Shown here: positions 44,701 to 56,388 of the stretch, piece after piece
Position numbering within the stretch: the stretch's first letter is position 1
How the letters are laid out: every line of letters starts with the position of its first letter
From: Paroedura picta
Lineage: Eukaryota; Chordata; Lepidosauria; Squamata; Gekkonidae
Assembly (NCBI RefSeq): GCF_049243985.1
Contig: NC_135373.1
Coordinates: 8,973,501 to 9,037,500, forward strand
Reading direction: 5' to 3'
DNA length: 64,000 nucleotides
Notes under the pieces: model-generated
What the model saw: only the letters and a program-made list of their open reading frames with translations
What the model was told of the DNA's origin: nothing
Database searches by the model: none
Program-made: the position numbers and the translations under genes

Positions 44701-45191
44701 TTATACTAGTCAGAATGTGTGTGTTTGTGTGTGTGGTGGTGGTGGTGGGGGTGTGTTGTTGTAACGAATGCTTGTAAAGGACACAAAGGCACAATGTATC
44801 TTGTATTCTGTTTGCTTAGAGCAGAAGGGCATTTACTTGACTCCCAAAAGAGGTACAGAATCACGCCTGGGTAGCTGAACCCTGGAGCCTGGCTTCTTGC
44901 AAAAGGAGGTCCCAAAATGCTCCTATTTCCATAAATCTGCAGCAGACACCCAGGAGCCCTCCTCATTCCTTTGCTCGTTGACTGGCTTGTATCATAAATC
45001 TGCAGACGAGCAGAATTTGATACCGAGTATACAGTGGCCTTCTGCCAATGGGGGGGGGGGGGGGAAGAAAACGTCCACCCATTAACCTCTGGTTCTCTCT
45101 CATTTTGGTTCTCTCTTTCGACCCCTTCCTTTCCCAGTCCCCTTTCTCTACCTGTCTTTTATTCCTGTAGGACGTACTGGTTGCCAACTCT

Positions 45192-46080
45192 GGGGGCCAT
45201 TCCGCACCAGGATCTATATAGCAAATTGGTCACGGAACGAAAAAACGCCATTTTAAATAGTGGAATTCGTCATTATGCATACCTGGCTTTGTAGTGGAAT
45301 CCAGTCGTGTTTCTATCGTTTCCCACAGGTTTCCGGTCTCAGCAAAAATCGCTACCCAGGAAGCAAGATTGCCAAGCTTTGTCCCGCCCCTGGCCGTCAA
45401 GCAGCCAATGGGCGGCCGTTATCATGCTCCCAAAAAAAACCCTTTCCCTTTAAGGAAGGTTTAAAAACACACACACACACACACACAAACGTTGCAACGA
45501 ATCTGCATTGATTCGTTACAATGGAGAGACCCATCTAGCTAGCAGGTGGTGTTTGAGCTGCCGTTTCATCGTTGCCACGCTCCCCCCAAGTGAAAAAAAA
45601 TACCCCCCCCCCCGCACGGGCGCAATTTTCGGCCGAAAATACAGTGAAAAATAAAGGGAAAATAAACCAGCAAACGGGGCTGTGTGTTGCTTCGTGCTTG
45701 GTGACTTAAAACAGCTCTGGGGAGGGACTGCAGCCAGGGAAGCCTCACTGGGTAAACGAAGGCTCGCCGGTGCGTTGATCTCCTCTCACTCCGAGAAAAA
45801 AAAATGGCAATCGCTTCGCTGGAAGGTGAGAGCAGAGACCTAGGGGGAGGGACTTTGCAGAAACCACAACAATGGTAACGCACAGAACTTTCCCGCTAGT
45901 GTTGCAAATTGGTTGCAAGAGTGGTGAATCCACTTTTTGGGATTTCCCTGAACGAAGCTCTTTCTGCAGATCGGTTTCAGGAGTGTTGCAGATTGTCAAC
46001 GACATTGTGCATAACAGCAAAACAGTAGGGATTTCAATTTGTAAGCATTGTGCTATTTTGAATGAGTGCGGAAGACCCCT
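45192..46080. mobile_element. Possible nonautonomous DNA transposon, CpG-rich
   Basis: The left end GGGGGCCATTCCGCACC and the right end TGCGGAAGACCCC are imperfect inverted repeats about 0.9 kb apart. The interior has (CA)n (45468-45488) and a G/C run. Start-like motifs recur in the MITE family at 2212. I could not define a target duplication. Confidence 0.4.
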
Positions 46081-46274
46081 GGCTTGGGAAATTTCGAGAG
46101 TTTTGGAACAGGTGTAGCCTGGGGAGGAAGCTCAGCCAGGATGTGATGTCATAGAGCCCACCCTCTGATGCTGCCATTTTCTTATTGGGAAGCCTGTAAT
46201 TCTGGGAGAAAGACAGAAATCCCCTAGAGCTGGGGTGGTCAAAGTGCGGCTCTCGAGATATTAGATTCAAGTAG

Positions 46275-46400
46275 ATATCCGTATTGGTCTGAGCAGCACA
46301 ACAAAACCAAATCAGAGTCCAGTGGCACCTTTAAGACCTACAAAGATTTATTCAAGGTGTGAGCTTCTGAGTGCAAGCACTCTTCGTCAGACTAAGAACA
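46275..46400. mobile_element. Single copy of the 5072 retroposon-like repeat
   Basis: Contains AGAGTCCAGTGGCACCTTTA and CAAGCACTCTTCGTCAGACT. Another copy at 47564-47660. Confidence 0.6.
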
Positions 46401-46404
46401 GACC

Positions 46405-47290
46405 ATTTATTCATTTATTCATTTATTTATTTATATTTTTATACCACCCTTCCCTACTGCTCTGGGCGGTTTACATAAAACATTTTGGAACATTTACACA
46501 GAACACTCTCAATATAACAGTATAACAATAACAACAACACACCAACTAGAACAATTAGAACAGCACTTCAACAATAACTTTGCCACTCCCTCAGCAGGTT
46601 TGATCTCTCAGTCTGGGGGGGGGGGACCAGTAGCTGTTATGGGTCAATCGGCCCCACCAAATGCCTGGTGGAAGAGCTCCTTTTTGCAGGCCCTGCGGAA
46701 TTGTGGAAGTTCCAGCAGGGCCCTGATCTCTTCAGGGAGCTCATTCCACCAGGTGGGGGCCAGCACTGAAAAGGCCTCTTTAGGGCCAGGGATCCGTAGC
46801 CATTTGGAGGTGGCAGAGCGTAGCGCTCTTCTGGGGGTATAGGCAGGGAGGCGGTCTCTCAGATACACTGGGCCCAGACCACATATGGCCTTAAAGGTGA
46901 TTACCAAAACCTTAAGCTTAATCCGGAATTGAACTGGGAGCCAATCGAGATCTTGGAGTACCGTCCGGATATGAGATCTCCATGATGTCTTAGTGAGAAT
47001 CCTGGCAGAGGCATTCTGCACCAGTTGTAGTTTCCGCATCAAGGATAAGGGTAGAGCGAGTTACAGAAGTCCAGTCTGGAGGTGACCATCGCATGGATCA
47101 CTGTGGCTAGGTGCTCTAGTTCCAGGTAGGGAGCTCGTATTTTAGCTTGGCGGAGGTGGTAAAATGCCAGCCGTGCTACCTTTGTGACCTGGGCTTCCAT
47201 TGTAAAGGAAGCATCCAGGATCACACCCAGGTTCCTGGCGGAGTGAGTCGCTGGGAGCTGCACACCGTCCAGTGGAACTGTCATGACCAT
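46405..47290 (-). mobile_element. L2-type LINE 3' part
   Basis: Minus strand: LQLVQNASARILTKTSWRSH and AVLAPTWWNELPEEIRALLE-like ORF2 sequence. Upstream GVILDASFTMEAQVTKVARL is present, with 3' UTR to 46405. It extends well into ORF2 but is broken into two frames. Confidence 0.8.
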
Positions 47291-47660
47291 CATGACAGTG
47301 GGAATATAAAGTTAATTCTGTTAAATTAACAAACTGTGTCACAACATCCAAATACAGCCATATAATAATTCTTTGCTAAAACAGCCAAACAGTCCCCTCG
47401 AATTCAGTTGTAGTTCACAAAAACACAGGAGAAATAAAACTGTCTATGTTAGTGGCTAATGGCTGTCACTTAAAAATTTTCGCTTTCCCCATCTCTCTAC
47501 CCAAGTGTGAAACATTCCTGCAATTAGAAGCTGAGCTGGCAAACATCTTGTCCTGAGACCAGAGAATAATAAAATCAGAGTCTAGTAGCACCTTTAAGAC
47601 CGACAAAGATTTATTCAGGGCGTGAGCTTTCCAGTGCAAGCACCCTTCGTCAGACTATGA

Positions 47661-48900
47661 TCTTCTTACATGACAGGAAATATATAGCAAAAATCAGTTC
47701 TGTTACATCTGTGTCACAACCAGATACAGCCAATGATAATCCTTTGTCAAAACAGCCAGAGAGTTGAATATGAACCAGAAAGACCAGAGAGTTAAATATG
47801 ACTTTCCTTTTTTTAAATTTAAAATTTTCAAGTATTACTTGGCTAACTGTGGAATCCATAATTTTATGGCTGGGGCACATGAGGAACTGTATTAAAGGGT
47901 CGCGGCATTGGGAAGGCCGAGAACCATTGCCTTAGAGGAATAAATGGGTTGATTCCAAAAACTTTTAGATTGTGTTAGATCCCAGCTTTCATTTTCGAAA
48001 GGAGTAATGTGCAGCCACAGCTTTCCAATTATAACTCTACAATAAAAAGGGCTAGAATGCTAAAAATGAAATGTGGGGAAACGTACATGGTTGCGATCTA
48101 CCAATAAGTTATATTGTCACAGTGTCATTTCTGTTTTATTATATCTAGGTATATCAAAACCAGGAACATCTCAGCTGGCATTGACACTCCTTTGTCAATA
48201 AAATCCTGAAGAGCGACTTTAAGACAGAAGGACGGAGGCAGCCCAGGTTTCCTGCTCCAGCCCTGCTGCAGCTGCTACTTTCTGGCTTAGCTTCTGGAGG
48301 CTGAAGTAGTACCTCTAGAAAGCTTATGCCTGTGATTTATTAATAGTCAAACCATTGATTAAATGCTGAAATATCACCGAATGCTTTCCCAAACTGAAGG
48401 ACACCAAGGAAGTCGTCCATATGGTCTATAACATGGTGCCCCCACCTTTCCTGCCACCCATCATGCATTGCCAGAAATTGGGCAGGACCAAGTAGGCGTT
48501 GTGCCCAACAAGACTTCGGATAGGCCCCTGGTGATGTGATTGGCTGTGTCTGTCTGGCTTTTTCTCCATTTTATGGCTGCACCCACCAGATTGGGTCAGG
48601 AATCGCAAGCATCCTGCAGGCTCCCAAGGGCTGGAGACCCCTGCTCTAAGAGGCACAAATTCCTTGGATGGGCACGAGGGAAGGCAGCTCAGCCCCTGCT
48701 TTCTTGCCCCACTTTCCAGCCCCCTCCCTGCCCAGTTCACAAGATCAGCCTCCCTGAGCAGCCGGTGCCCACGGAACCCCCTCTGCTGATGTCACTATCC
48801 CGGGGTTCCGGCATCCGTGGCAACGGAGGAGGCAAAAGATGCTTCCAACAGCCCTCGGGCTCATTTGGCTCTCTGTAGCTGAAGAGTTCAGGAGCAAAAC
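47661..48900. other. No gene identified upstream of gene X
   Basis: The sequence 48735-48879 has an open frame and a good acceptor-like start (CTCCCTGCCCAG), but no donor or recognisable product. The last 150 bp before gene X contain CCGTGGCAACGG (about 48813), resembling half of an RFX X-box. Confidence 0.35.
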
Positions 48901-48905
48901 TGAAG

Positions 48906-48953
48906 ATGGGTGGAGAGGGAAATGAAATATTGTGTACCGAATGTATTTTAAAT
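48906..48953 (+). CDS. Gene X, candidate first exon
   Basis: ATG has a strong Kozak context (A at -3, G at +4). Sixteen codons, MGGEGNEILCTECILN, run to AAT|GTAAGAAAG, a good donor in phase 0, which fits the phase 0 start of the transmembrane exon at 49904. No signal peptide is predicted, so the transmembrane segment in the next exon would act as signal anchor. This exon is the least certain part of the model; an extracellular domain on exons further upstream is the alternative. Confidence 0.4.
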
Positions 48954-49367
48954 GTAAGAAAGGACGCTCTTCTGGAAGGAGATGGAGGATGGGTGGGAAC
49001 TGGAGAGTTTGGGCAGGAGGAGGTGGCCTTGGGTTGGGTGTGGGACCCTCTTCAGGGAGGAATCTGGGGCAGGGGGAAGGTAGAAGTCTGCTGCCATGAG
49101 GGCTGCTGCCCTGAGCTGGGCCTGAAGAGCATGAGATGGGTGGCAAGATGTGATTCAGATCCACCTAATCAAGCCCAAGCCCAACTGTCTCTTGGCCACC
49201 AGTCATCAGCTACCCACCCACCAGGAGCCACCATCTCTTCTGGTCCTCAAACTGTTGGGTCTCTGACTCAAGAGCCAATCGGAGCAGATTCAGGGTGGCA
49301 TTTTCTGCAATACCGTCCAGGCATTTCGGCCAGGGATGGTCAGAATGTGGCTCTCCGGAGGTCACAG

Positions 49368-49440
49368 AATCAGAGAATTGGAAGGGGCCTCCAGGGTCAT
49401 CTAGTCCAAAACCCTGCACAAGGCAGGTGATAAGACAACA
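49368..49440 (-). mobile_element. CR1 3' end
   Basis: The sequence GAATTGGAAGGGGCCTCCAG and TCATCTAGTCC is recognisable. Confidence 0.7.
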
Positions 49441-49903
49441 TATGGTCATGTTGACCTGCCCCCCCCGCCTCCCAAAATGGCCAGTGATAGGCTTGGAAGG
49501 GGTGGGAAAGGCAGAAGCCTTAGTTGGGCATGGACACAGCTCTGCTTCCCAACCGTATTCTGCATGATTGCACCACTTATGGGGTTTCTAGAAGCCTAAA
49601 AATGACCCAGTGGGTTCTCAAAGGTAAAAAGGTTGAGATAGCCTGCTATAGCCACTGGAATATGGGGCTTCCCATCCAAGGTCTCCATGCAGAGGAGAGT
49701 AGTGAAAGGGGGTATGGTGGAGTTCAGCGAGGAACTGAGGAGTTTAGGCATCTGTTTCCTGATCTGAGGAAGGGAATGGCAGTCAGGAGCTCCCAGGAAT
49801 GTCTGGCTGATGGGATCCAGGCAATAGAGAGGGACTTCCCGCAGGTGACTTTGGTTTGGTTTGAGTCACAGTTCCGTCTTCTTCATGTTTCCTATCCAAA
49901 CAG

Positions 49904-50003
49904 GAATTTCTGTTGATTGGCCTTTTTGACGTCATTACCATAATGTTTTTTATCATACAAGTGGTGAAGATCACACTATCACAAAGAACTGAAGAGGTGC
50001 AGG
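49904..50003 (+). CDS. Gene X, transmembrane exon
   Basis: Encodes EFLLIGLFDVITIMFFIIQV then VKITLSQRTEEVQ and the first base of a glycine codon. It is a 20-residue hydrophobic helix followed by basic residues, so by the positive-inside rule the C-terminal side is cytoplasmic. The acceptor has a good pyrimidine tract (CCGTCTTCTTCATG...CAAACAG), and the donor is G|GTAAGTAAG, phase 1. The other frames contain stops. The next exon begins with GT, restoring Gly. I do not recognise the protein. It lies about 7 kb downstream of hepcidin copy C, on the same strand. Confidence 0.65.
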
Positions 50004-50778
50004 GTAAGTAAGTGTGAATTTATAGGAAGAAGGACCATCCGTTGAGTGGAGGAGCCATGGGGCTCTTCTGTGAGCAGGTCCAAGAAGCCAGAAGAAGAAG
50101 AAGTCTCTCTCTTGGGACCCACTGATGACAACCCTCTCCATCCCCCCATCAGACCATCCCAGTTTCCTCGGCTGTCCTACGAATGTTCTTTTCATTGCAG
50201 TGGTGATCTAGAGGGTCTTCCTCTTGCCCAGTCAAATCATCGAGATCTTGACAGGGGGTGGGGGAGTGGGGGTCATACAGGGTTCCCCACAGAGATAGTG
50301 GATGGCAAAGCTCAGTGGGTCCGATCTTGCTTATCACTATTGTTGATAGAGTTGGAATAGGCAGGAGAAGCACAGCCCCTGGTTGCTTAAAGGAATAAAG
50401 TGGCCTTATTATGAAGAGAAACAACTGTGCATAGAAAGAGGAGATAATAGACCTCATTAACAGGGAGGTCTGAAGTTGTTCAACTGCTGTTCTGGAGGCA
50501 AGCAGGGAGGAAGTACGCTCAAAAGAGCAGGAAGTCCCCTCTTGAGCCAATCAGGACACAGGAGGAGATAATTTGGAAAAACATCAAGAAGTTCCTATTT
50601 AGTTTTCTAAATAGACGTCTCCTCCGATGCCCCTTGGAGGACAGCATTCATGTTCTACTCCATCTGGCACACCGCAGAGCTTGCAGATTCTGACAACCAC
50701 AAGGCTCACTTTGGCTTCTTACAGGACTTCTTAAGTGGTGACGGACTGGATGTTCAGTATGGTCTAACTTTTCCACAG

Positions 50779-50825
50779 GTCCGGAAGAACAAAGGCCTGA
50801 AGAGCAGATTTCTGTTGAAGAGCCG
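50779..50825 (+). CDS. Gene X, acidic exon
   Basis: GT completes Gly, then PEEQRPEEQISVEEP, ending phase 0 at CCG|GTGAGT. The PEEQ repeat makes it strongly acidic. Acceptor TAACTTTTCCACAG. Confidence 0.65.
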
Positions 50826-51139
50826 GTGAGTACATGAGACATGAAAAAGGATTTGATGTGAGTACGAATTGGGGTGTTCGAGGTCCTCAAGGTCCTTCTG
50901 CTGACAGGGGAATCCAGGAATCACAGTCAGGAGAATCATCTGCAAGCGGCAATAAAAGCACATGGGGCTTTATAGAGGTGCATACATTTATTGATTGATT
51001 GATCCATCCTCTCTGTTACCAGGCTCGGGAAGCTGTTCATCACATTTGGCATAGGGTGCCCGGGGTGGGTTAGGGTGGGGAACGCTCATCGTTACATCCT
51101 GGCCTCAAACGTATGCCTGAAGGGAATAGGGCTGCCTTG

Positions 51140-51330
51140 CAGGCCCAGCGCTGTCAGGGCCCTCCTCTCTGCTGGGAGTGGAGTTCACTGGGCCCTGGCC
51201 CTGGTCGAGGCCAGTCGCTCCTGTGGAGGGACAAGGACCACCGGGCCTTGGTGAGACTGTAGCTACCAAAGTGCGGAAGAGATGAGAGCACCTTGGGTGG
51301 ACTCACAGCCAGGTCAAGACCTGCAGACTC
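51140..51330 (-). mobile_element. L2-type LINE fragment
   Basis: Reverse-oriented ORF2 end (GGGCCCTGGCCCTGGTCGAG, GTGGAGTTCACT). Confidence 0.55.
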
Positions 51331-51356
51331 CCAAGGGGACTTTTGTTAACCTGGAG

Positions 51357-51492
51357 CAGGGGTAGTCAAACTGCGGCCCTCCAGATGTCCATGGACTACA
51401 ATTCCCATGAACCCCTGCCAGCGTTTGCTGGCAGGGGCTCATGGGAATTGTAGTCCATGGACATCTGGAGGGCCGCAGTTTGACTACCCCTG
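51357..51492. mobile_element. Palindromic hAT MITE, intron of gene X
   Basis: Perfect duplication ACCTGGAG at 51349-51356 and 51493-51500. Confidence 0.92.
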
Positions 51493-51723
51493 ACCTGGAG
51501 GGAGATCTTCTTGAGGAGGTTGTCGGAGAGCTCCCCCACCCAATGTTTTGACATAACCATCAATGCTTTGCGTGGAAGGATGGAAAACATCCTTATCAAA
51601 ATTGAAGATGGGTCCAATGGAGAAGAGCAAAAGCCTCCCAAATCCTTTCCGCCTCTGTGAATTCTATGATTCTGGACAAGGGATGTTCTCTCGCTTGCCT
51701 TTTGACATTTCACCCCGGCACAG

Positions 51724-51798
51724 GTGGCCCAAAACAACCATGAGCTCCCGGAGAGACCTTTATGGAAATACGAAGAAAGGAAGGAGGCTTTGTGCAAG
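51724..51798 (+). CDS. Gene X, exon with WKYEER motif
   Basis: Encodes 25 residues, VAQNNHELPERPLWKYEERK then EALCK. Acceptor CACCCCGGCACAG, donor AAG|GTATTT, phase 0 at both ends. Charged with a central tryptophan preceded by proline. Confidence 0.65.
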
Positions 51799-51885
51799 GT
51801 ATTTGCTTATTGCATTTGTATATTGTCCTACCCTTAAGCTCAGGGCAGTTTAGAACGTACATCAAACTCATCTCCTTTTCCACAG

Positions 51886-51936
51886 AATCTGTTCCCCAAG
51901 GAGACCGAGAAGGAGGAAACGATTCAGCCCTCGGAG
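51886..51936 (+). CDS. Gene X, short acidic exon
   Basis: Encodes NLFPKETEKEETIQPSE. Acceptor CTCCTTTTCCACAG, donor GAG|GTAAGG, phase 0 at both ends. Confidence 0.68.
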
Positions 51937-52319
51937 GTAAGGGGAAAGGGAGGGATGGGAGATGGTGCTGTAGAAGAGTAAATTAGAGAAGTACTTTGAG
52001 GCAACCCCATTGGGTGCACTTTTAAGTCCTGCTGTATGTCAGAAGAGCTCAAGGTGGAGTGTGTAGTTTTCACTTCTCGAGTTTATGATCCGGGTTAGAC
52101 AGAATGGACGAAAGATGCATACCAGCTCCATAGTGTGGGGATTGTTCCATCAAGGTCCACTAGATCCCACTCCAACCCTCTAAACCAGGAATGCCCAATC
52201 GTTTTGAGCTCGGGAGGTCCTCTGGTCCCTCTGATGCAGTACGGTTGGCGGAGCTAAAACATGGCTGCCAAAAATGGCTGCCATAGGAGCCAGCACAAAA
52301 AGGCAGTCTGGTTGGCTGA

Positions 52320-53210
52320 GGCAGAGATGCCTGAAACTCAACCCCTCCAAGATGGAGGCCCTGTGACTGGGTAGAAGAGGGCAGGTTCAGGAAGCCTTCC
52401 TTCCCTCCCTGGATGGGGTACAGCTTACCGCTGTACCTACAGCCAGGAATTCGAGAGTGATCTTTGATGCCTCCCTATCTATGGTGGCTCAGATCACAAG
52501 ATTAGCCCAATTGGTGTTTTACCATCTGCGTCAGGCGAAGCTACTGTCTGCAGAACACTTGGACACAGTGATCCACGCAATGGTCACTTCCAAATTAGAC
52601 TTCTCTAATTTGCTCTACATGGGTCTACCCTTGTCTCTGAAATTGCAACTGGTTCAAAATGCGGCTGCTAGGGTCCTCACGAGGTCATTCTGGAGGACCC
52701 ACATCCAGCCTGTCCTGAGGCAGCTGCATAGGTGGCCAGTTAGCTTCTGGATCATGTTTAAGGTTTTGGTTCTCACCTTTAAGGTCATCTGTGGCCAGGA
52801 CGCCACATTTCTGAGGGACCACTTGTCTCCTTACGCCCCCCGCAGGACTCTTTGCTGTCTGAGTTTGAATCTGTTGTTGTCTCCAGTCGGTACGTCTGGC
52901 CTTGACCAGGGCCAGGGCTCTTTCAGTCCTGGCCCCGACCAGGTGGAATGAGCACCTGGAAGAGCTGAGGGCCCTATCACAGTTCCACAGGGCCTGGGAG
53001 ACAGAGCCCCATAGGCCTGACATCACCAGAAGATGCTCCCCCTAGGGGGTGCTATTACAGGCTAGGGATGGACGGGTGGGGGGAGGTTTATAGATTGGGT
53101 CTTTTTTGCCACCAGTATTGTTTTATATTGTACTGAATATTTTATGTGGGGTTTCAAAATTTTATTGTAAACCACCACAAGCCGGCGGGGTCTGGGAGCT
53201 GCGGTCGAAA
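52320..53210 (+). mobile_element. L2-type LINE 3' part, intron of gene X
   Basis: Frame 52457-52951 reads IFDASLSMVAQITRLAQLVF, HLDTVIHAMVTSKLDFSNLL, LQLVQNAAARVLTRSFWRTH and CGQDATFLRDHLSPYAPRRT. A 3' UTR with ACCACAAGCCGG follows, and a (GAAT)n tail of about 21 units (53210-53299). Confidence 0.85.
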
Positions 53211-53299
53211 ATATGAATGAATGAATGAATGAATGAATGAATGAATGAATGAATGAATGAATGAATGAATGAATGAATGAATGAATGAATGAATGAATG
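53210..53299. repeat. (GAAT)n microsatellite at the LINE tail
   Basis: Pure tetranucleotide run that grew from the tail of the L2-type LINE. Confidence 0.95.
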
Positions 53300-53851
53300 G
53301 CTTACCGGCAGTCACACAGTGAGGGTGATTATGCTGTGCTGGCAGCTGTTGCCATTCTTAAATATACGCCATTGATCAGTTCTTGAATGGCCAATCAGAG
53401 GTCTTGCTAGCTGGACAAAAGCCCTTCCCTTTCTGAACCACTTGGGGGGCATCAAGAAAGGTATTAGCAGGCACCTTTTCTCCACATTGGGCCAGTTCTC
53501 TGGTTCCATAAATGATCTGGCCAGATTCAAAATATGATCTCTTCCTGCTCCCTCCCACTCACTCAGCCAGAGAGGAAAATGTTTGGTGAGCTGCATTTGA
53601 ACTCAGCTGGTACAAGCATGTGCTTCACACCCAAGAAGGCAGTCCCTGGAGCTTCTCTTGAAGGCTCTCAGAATGCTGACTTGGGAAAGCATTTCCTGGG
53701 GCTCTGGAGTCCAGCTGCCAACAGCAGAGTCAACGAGGCCCAATAGCAGATTCCTTCATGGTCTGACTAGGCAGAAACTCAATGTGGTGTTGGAAGATCT
53801 ATGCTTGGAGTTGCCAAAACTTTTTGTTGTTGTTGTTGTCCTTGCAAACAG

Positions 53852-53911
53852 GGCCCAATCATAGGCTGCAGAGTCATTTATGGACCTCCTCCAAATTTCA
53901 GAGCGAAAAAA
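53852..53911 (+). CDS. Gene X, GPII exon
   Basis: Encodes GPIIGCRVIYGPPPNFRAKK (20 residues). The acceptor follows a TTG/TTT-rich tract, and the donor AAA|GTAAGT is close to consensus. Phase 0 at both ends. A possible PPP-containing binding motif. Confidence 0.65.
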
Positions 53912-55023
53912 GTAAGTGCCACCGGGTGTCAACAGGTACTTCTTCCAGACTTCTTATTGCCTCTGGAAAGCAGGAGGAGGGGTCCTGTCGAGATGGTCTG
54001 AGGCATTTCCGAGTAGTGGGAGGCGTTCCTGATGGTGGCCAGGAGGCCGGTGAATCTTCTCCTCAGAGACACCCTGGGACAAAGGAGTGATCCTGCTGAG
54101 CATAGTCAACAGTTCAGCAGGGACTTTGGCCAAGCAGGATCTGCATGCTGGGTGCCAGAGCACTTGCGTGTGTGCGTTCCTGTCCATTCCAGACACGAGG
54201 AGCACAACAGGGAGGCAGCATCCTCAGGAGGGAGCTGAACTTCCAAGAGCGTCCAAACTAGCCAGGGGGCTTTCAGAGTCGATCCCTAAAGATCCTCAGA
54301 GTCTTTGTGTGCCCAAAACCAGACACTTATTGTCATTCAAGAAAAGTTTCATTCAATTTTTAAAAAGCAATTTAGGAATACAGTAATTAGGTTCAATACA
54401 GCAATCACGTCATTCAGCAAAGAAAATGAAGAAGCTAGCGAGCCCTCTGGACTGCTCCAAGAATCTGAGCTTGCGTAACCTAAAATGAAGACGGCCCCCA
54501 CTTCAAATATTTCTGACGCAGTTGGAGCTTCCTAATATGACTTTAGGAAATTAGAAGTTAATTGATATGCAGAATGAAGGAGAGAATGCCTGGAGACTTA
54601 GGTGGACGACGACATTAAAACGTAAACATACATGAATAGATATTGGGGGCACACCTGGCCCATGCAAAGCATCATGCAACAGTGGCCTCCATCCCAGTCA
54701 ATATGCAGCCCTGGAGCATTTCTCACCGTTCAGGGGAACATCCTGACATCCTGTTGCAATTTCTCAGGAACTGACTGCTGCAGACTTAGTTCTCTCCCCA
54801 TACCCAGTGGCTCAGAGCCACTCATGTGGGTCAACCCCACCCTAGACACTCTGGAGTCTGTGAAGGCCCTTTTCCTCCTGATGCCCAGGAACCAAGGTCT
54901 CAGAATGTCCCCTGAAATTTCCCATTCTCAGGATTTTCTTGGACAGAACCAAACAGTTCTACAACTGCTATAAACGACGAGATCTGAACACTCGAGTAAC
55001 TGATCCCATGTATAATCTTTCAG

Positions 55024-55110
55024 AATCGCCCAAAGGTGATTACATCAGCTGAAGATAAAAGAAGGCGGGGCCAGCGAATTCAGGAAAAACTTAAAGAATT
55101 CAAATCAGTG
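55024..55110 (+). CDS. Gene X, basic helical exon, copy 1
   Basis: Encodes 29 residues, NRPKVITSAEDKRRRGQRIQ then EKLKEFKSV. The second half is a basic, probably helical segment. Acceptor ATAATCTTTCAG, donor GTG|GTAATA. The flanking introns are homologous to those of the exon at 59200-59295, so the two are duplicates. Phase 0 at both ends. Confidence 0.7.
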
Positions 55111-55454
55111 GTAATATTTCTGAATTTCCTTTTGATACAGAGACACAACTTGCATGAATAGCCATGTACAAATGCCCCAAGGCCAGGAATTGTTTTCCTC
55201 CAGCCCCAAATAGTTGTTGGCAATTGGTTAGAGATACTGTAGAAATAAACTAGAGAAATTGTCAAAGGTTTTCACAGTCAGAGTCCGCTGGGTGTTGTGG
55301 GTTTTCCAGGCTCTGTAGCCATGGCCTGGTAGGTTTGGTCTTTGATGTTTTCTCACTGTTCCCACAGAGAAATCCCCATCTGGAGGTGCCCTACCTCTGA
55401 CGATGCCAGACACAGTTACTACCAAAATGTCAGGGATTAAAACTACTGGGCCAA

Positions 55455-55575
55455 AAAGACTCTAGCTCTTGTTGAGGCCAGCCAAATATCTCTGGGGAAA
55501 GGGACCACTAGCCTGTTAGTATTAGCTGAGCACAAGGCTCTTCTGGGATGTAATCAGATAAGTCATCCTATAGGA
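55455..55575 (-). mobile_element. L2-type LINE fragment
   Basis: Matches 27890-27985 (CTTGTTGAGG, GGGACCACTAGCCTGTTAG). Confidence 0.55.
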
Positions 55576-55816
55576 CAGGGTCAGCCACACGAAGGGATTG
55601 GGGCCAGTGCTGGGAATCTCTAGACCTCTGGCTTACGAAAGGTCCCCGTCAGCCTTCTGTGTGGAAGAATGGCTGCAGAAGTGGAGCTGACAATACAGAA
55701 TTGGATGAGAAATCCATGTTCCCACCCAGTTAAGGGACCTTGACATGTTGTTGACTGGGTATGGCTGTTGGGAGTGCCATGTCTGGAGTGGCCAACCATT
55801 TTTTCCCATGTACCAG

Positions 55817-55894
55817 GACCCTTGGTTTGTTCCGAAAACTGGAAGGACAACAGCGGCAGACCTTTTAAAAAAGAGGGATGCCCTCTCTGCTGAG
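55817..55894 (+). CDS. Gene X, W-x-x-P exon, copy 1
   Basis: Encodes 26 residues, DPWFVPKTGRTTAADLLKKR then DALSAE. Acceptor TTTCCCATGTACCAG, donor GAG|GTAGGT, phase 0. First of four tandem copies that share their upstream and downstream intron sequence. Confidence 0.7.
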
Positions 55895-56325
55895 GTAGGT
55901 CTTCTCAAATCATGATGTTTCCTAAAAAGCAGGAGGAAGAATCAGCAGTTGTAGAGTCAGATTTGTGTGCATAGTAGAACCTTGTTTCCACTGACATTTA
56001 GCTGGGCAATGATTCCTGAATTGCCAAGATTCACACACACACACTCACAAACTTGTATTCTGCAGCAAAATCAGGACTGAGGTATGTGCAGCTTTCATAG
56101 TCCACTGCCGTCTCTGGCAAATCAGGGATCATGGATAGAAATGAATAAAATGAAACCTCTGTCTGCCTCCTGGGAAAAACATCTGCTGCCAGCCAGAGTA
56201 GACAGTGCCCAACTAAATGACAGATCCGTGTTCTCAACTGGCGAGGGCATCTGGCCCTGATCAGGACTGCATGGAGTGTTTGGGAGTTCTGTACAAGGAG
56301 TCCAGAATTCTTTTCTGTGTAGCAG

Positions 56326-56388
56326 AACTCCTGGGCCGTACCACAACCCGGAAGAAAGAGAACAGAAGAAGGTGCTTTACGGAGAACG
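56326..56388 (+). CDS. Gene X, W-x-x-P exon, copy 2 (donor lost)
   Basis: Encodes NSWAVPQPGRKRTEEGALRR and T, aligned with copies 1 and 4. At the position of the homologous donor the sequence is GATACC instead of GTAGAT, so normal splicing is doubtful. The frame stays open for a further 78 codons to a TGA near 56622, through sequence that is intron in the other copies. It is either skipped or has become a read-through terminal exon. Confidence 0.45.

Noticed and set aside
48735-48879. Possible exon HKISLPEQPVPTEPPLLMSL ... GSFGSL with an acceptor-like start
   Set aside because: No donor, no match and an opposing open frame on the other strand. Could be a terminal exon of an upstream gene, but nothing supports it.
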